Below are positions 63,602-64,000 of a stretch of DNA of 64,000 nucleotides, piece by piece. This stretch comes from Ruminococcus sp. UBA1394. Its GTDB lineage: Bacteria; Bacillota; Clostridia; Oscillospirales; Ruminococcaceae. Position 1 is the first letter of the stretch. Each line of letters starts with the position of its first letter. The DNA is taken from contig DBQM01000016.1 in the NCBI GenBank assembly GCA_002305725.1, positions 1 through 64,000 on the forward strand. The letters are read 5' to 3'. The translations under genes and the position numbers were made by a program. The notes beneath the pieces are model-generated. The model was not told the DNA's origin. It ran no database searches and saw only the letters and a list, made by a program, of their open reading frames with translations.

Positions 63602-64000
63602 TCAGTTTAAATGGTCAAAGGAGAATTTTTCTTCAAATGACCTGTAATATACCTGATTATTGAAAATATTACTGCTGCACACAGAGCAGATAAATTCTTT
63701 GTTTATTATTATCTGCAAAACCGAAAGGTTATATTCTGAATTTACAGTAATATGATTGTTTTCGATAATAAATTCCGCTTTTTTCAGCGGATAGGAAAGT
63801 CCTTTTCCTGTTGCCTTTACAAGACTTTCTTTGAGAGTCCACAGCTGGAAAAAAGCCGTTTCGGGCGAGCTGCTTTCCCTTACAAATTTTATTTCACGTT
63901 CTGTAAAGCATCTTCTGAGAACGTGTTCCGGAAACTTCCGTATCTTTTCAGCGTCAGCACCAATTGGCTGTGTCGCTGTTGCACATACTGCAAGTTCTTC
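63602..64000 (-). CDS. 4'-phosphopantetheinyl transferase (5' end outside window)
   Basis: 132 residues are visible, open to the window edge, with a TGA at 63602-63604. PIGADAEKI (variant of the G-x-D-x-E metal site) and FTEREIKFV followed by FFQLWTLKESLVKATGKGL are the two signatures of Sfp/AcpT-type transferases, which attach the CoA arm to carrier proteins. The length of the visible part suggests that about half of an Sfp-type protein is missing. A terminator follows its stop. Confidence 0.88.
   Translation of the reverse strand, partial: EELAVCATATQPIGADAEKIRKFPEHVLRRCFTEREIKFVRESSSPETAFFQLWTLKESLVKATGKGLSYPLKKAEFIIENNHITVNSEYNLSVLQIIINKEFICSVCSSNIFNNQVYYRSFEEKFSFDHLN

Overview
The window looks like a chromosomal segment of a gut or rumen Firmicute, most probably a Ruminococcus-type member of the Oscillospiraceae. 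This is inferred from gene content, not from a search. The indicators are two secreted proteins with N-terminal dockerin modules and Thr/Pro/Glu-rich linkers, low-to-middling GC, strong AGGAGG ribosome binding sites, frequent TTG/GTG starts, TTGACA/TATAAT promoters, a SAM-I riboswitch before metK, T-box-like sequences, an LTA-synthase-family protein and a SpoIIQ-like M23 protein.

Layout. 0.5-9.7 kb is a + strand housekeeping run: ribonuclease J, GdpP-type c-di-AMP phosphodiesterase, rplI, dnaB, tilS and ftsH, with only a decayed fragment of hpt left between tilS and ftsH. 9.8-14.3 kb is an accessory island: a NYN-domain protein, a previously unlisted 46-residue AgrD-like autoinducer pre-peptide, a LytTR response regulator and an AgrC-like sensor kinase. 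The regulator lacks the phospho-accepting Asp and the kinase lacks recognisable N and G boxes. The agrD gene is bracketed by inverted copies of a hairpin repeat (R1) and touched by a MITE (R4). 14.3-22.5 kb holds folC, a bioY-bioB-bioD-bioA operon with a probable BirA operator, pyrG, an independently transcribed structured RNA that is probably 6S RNA, and a DUF1292 gene.

22.5-36 kb begins with a promoter-driven, gene-less transcript carrying two T-box-like motifs. It continues with a CPA1-type antiporter, small proteins, an LTA-synthase-like protein, an HD hydrolase, an SDR, a FlK-like thioesterase, a Gln/Asn-rich micro-ORF, two dockerin proteins (one a metzincin-like protease) and a NatAB-like ABC transporter. 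36-43 kb has a LacI-type-sensor/GGDEF protein, a lipoprotein, SAM-riboswitch-controlled metK, and a three-gene sortase cluster. 43-53 kb is a long minus-strand run: a heterodimeric ABC exporter, MoxR/DUF58/membrane protein, tmcAL, a HAD phosphatase and mnmA. 53-64 kb has ackA, a CPA2-type antiporter, a lipoprotein, an M23 peptidase, pdxK, rsmI, a TrmN6-like methyltransferase, an FAD-dependent oxidoreductase, a sialate-O-acetylesterase-like enzyme and, cut by the window edge, a 4'-phosphopantetheinyl transferase.

Four families of short non-coding repeats are scattered between genes. R1 (three copies) and R2 (two full, one partial) are multi-hairpin elements of 85-145 bp. R1 stems differ between copies yet remain self-complementary, which indicates that structure is conserved. 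R3 is a 70-130 bp element with TGTAGGGG termini, and R4 is a 179-bp MITE with TTAA ends. The most unusual locus is the agr-like cassette, whose two-component partners appear unable to use ordinary phosphotransfer.
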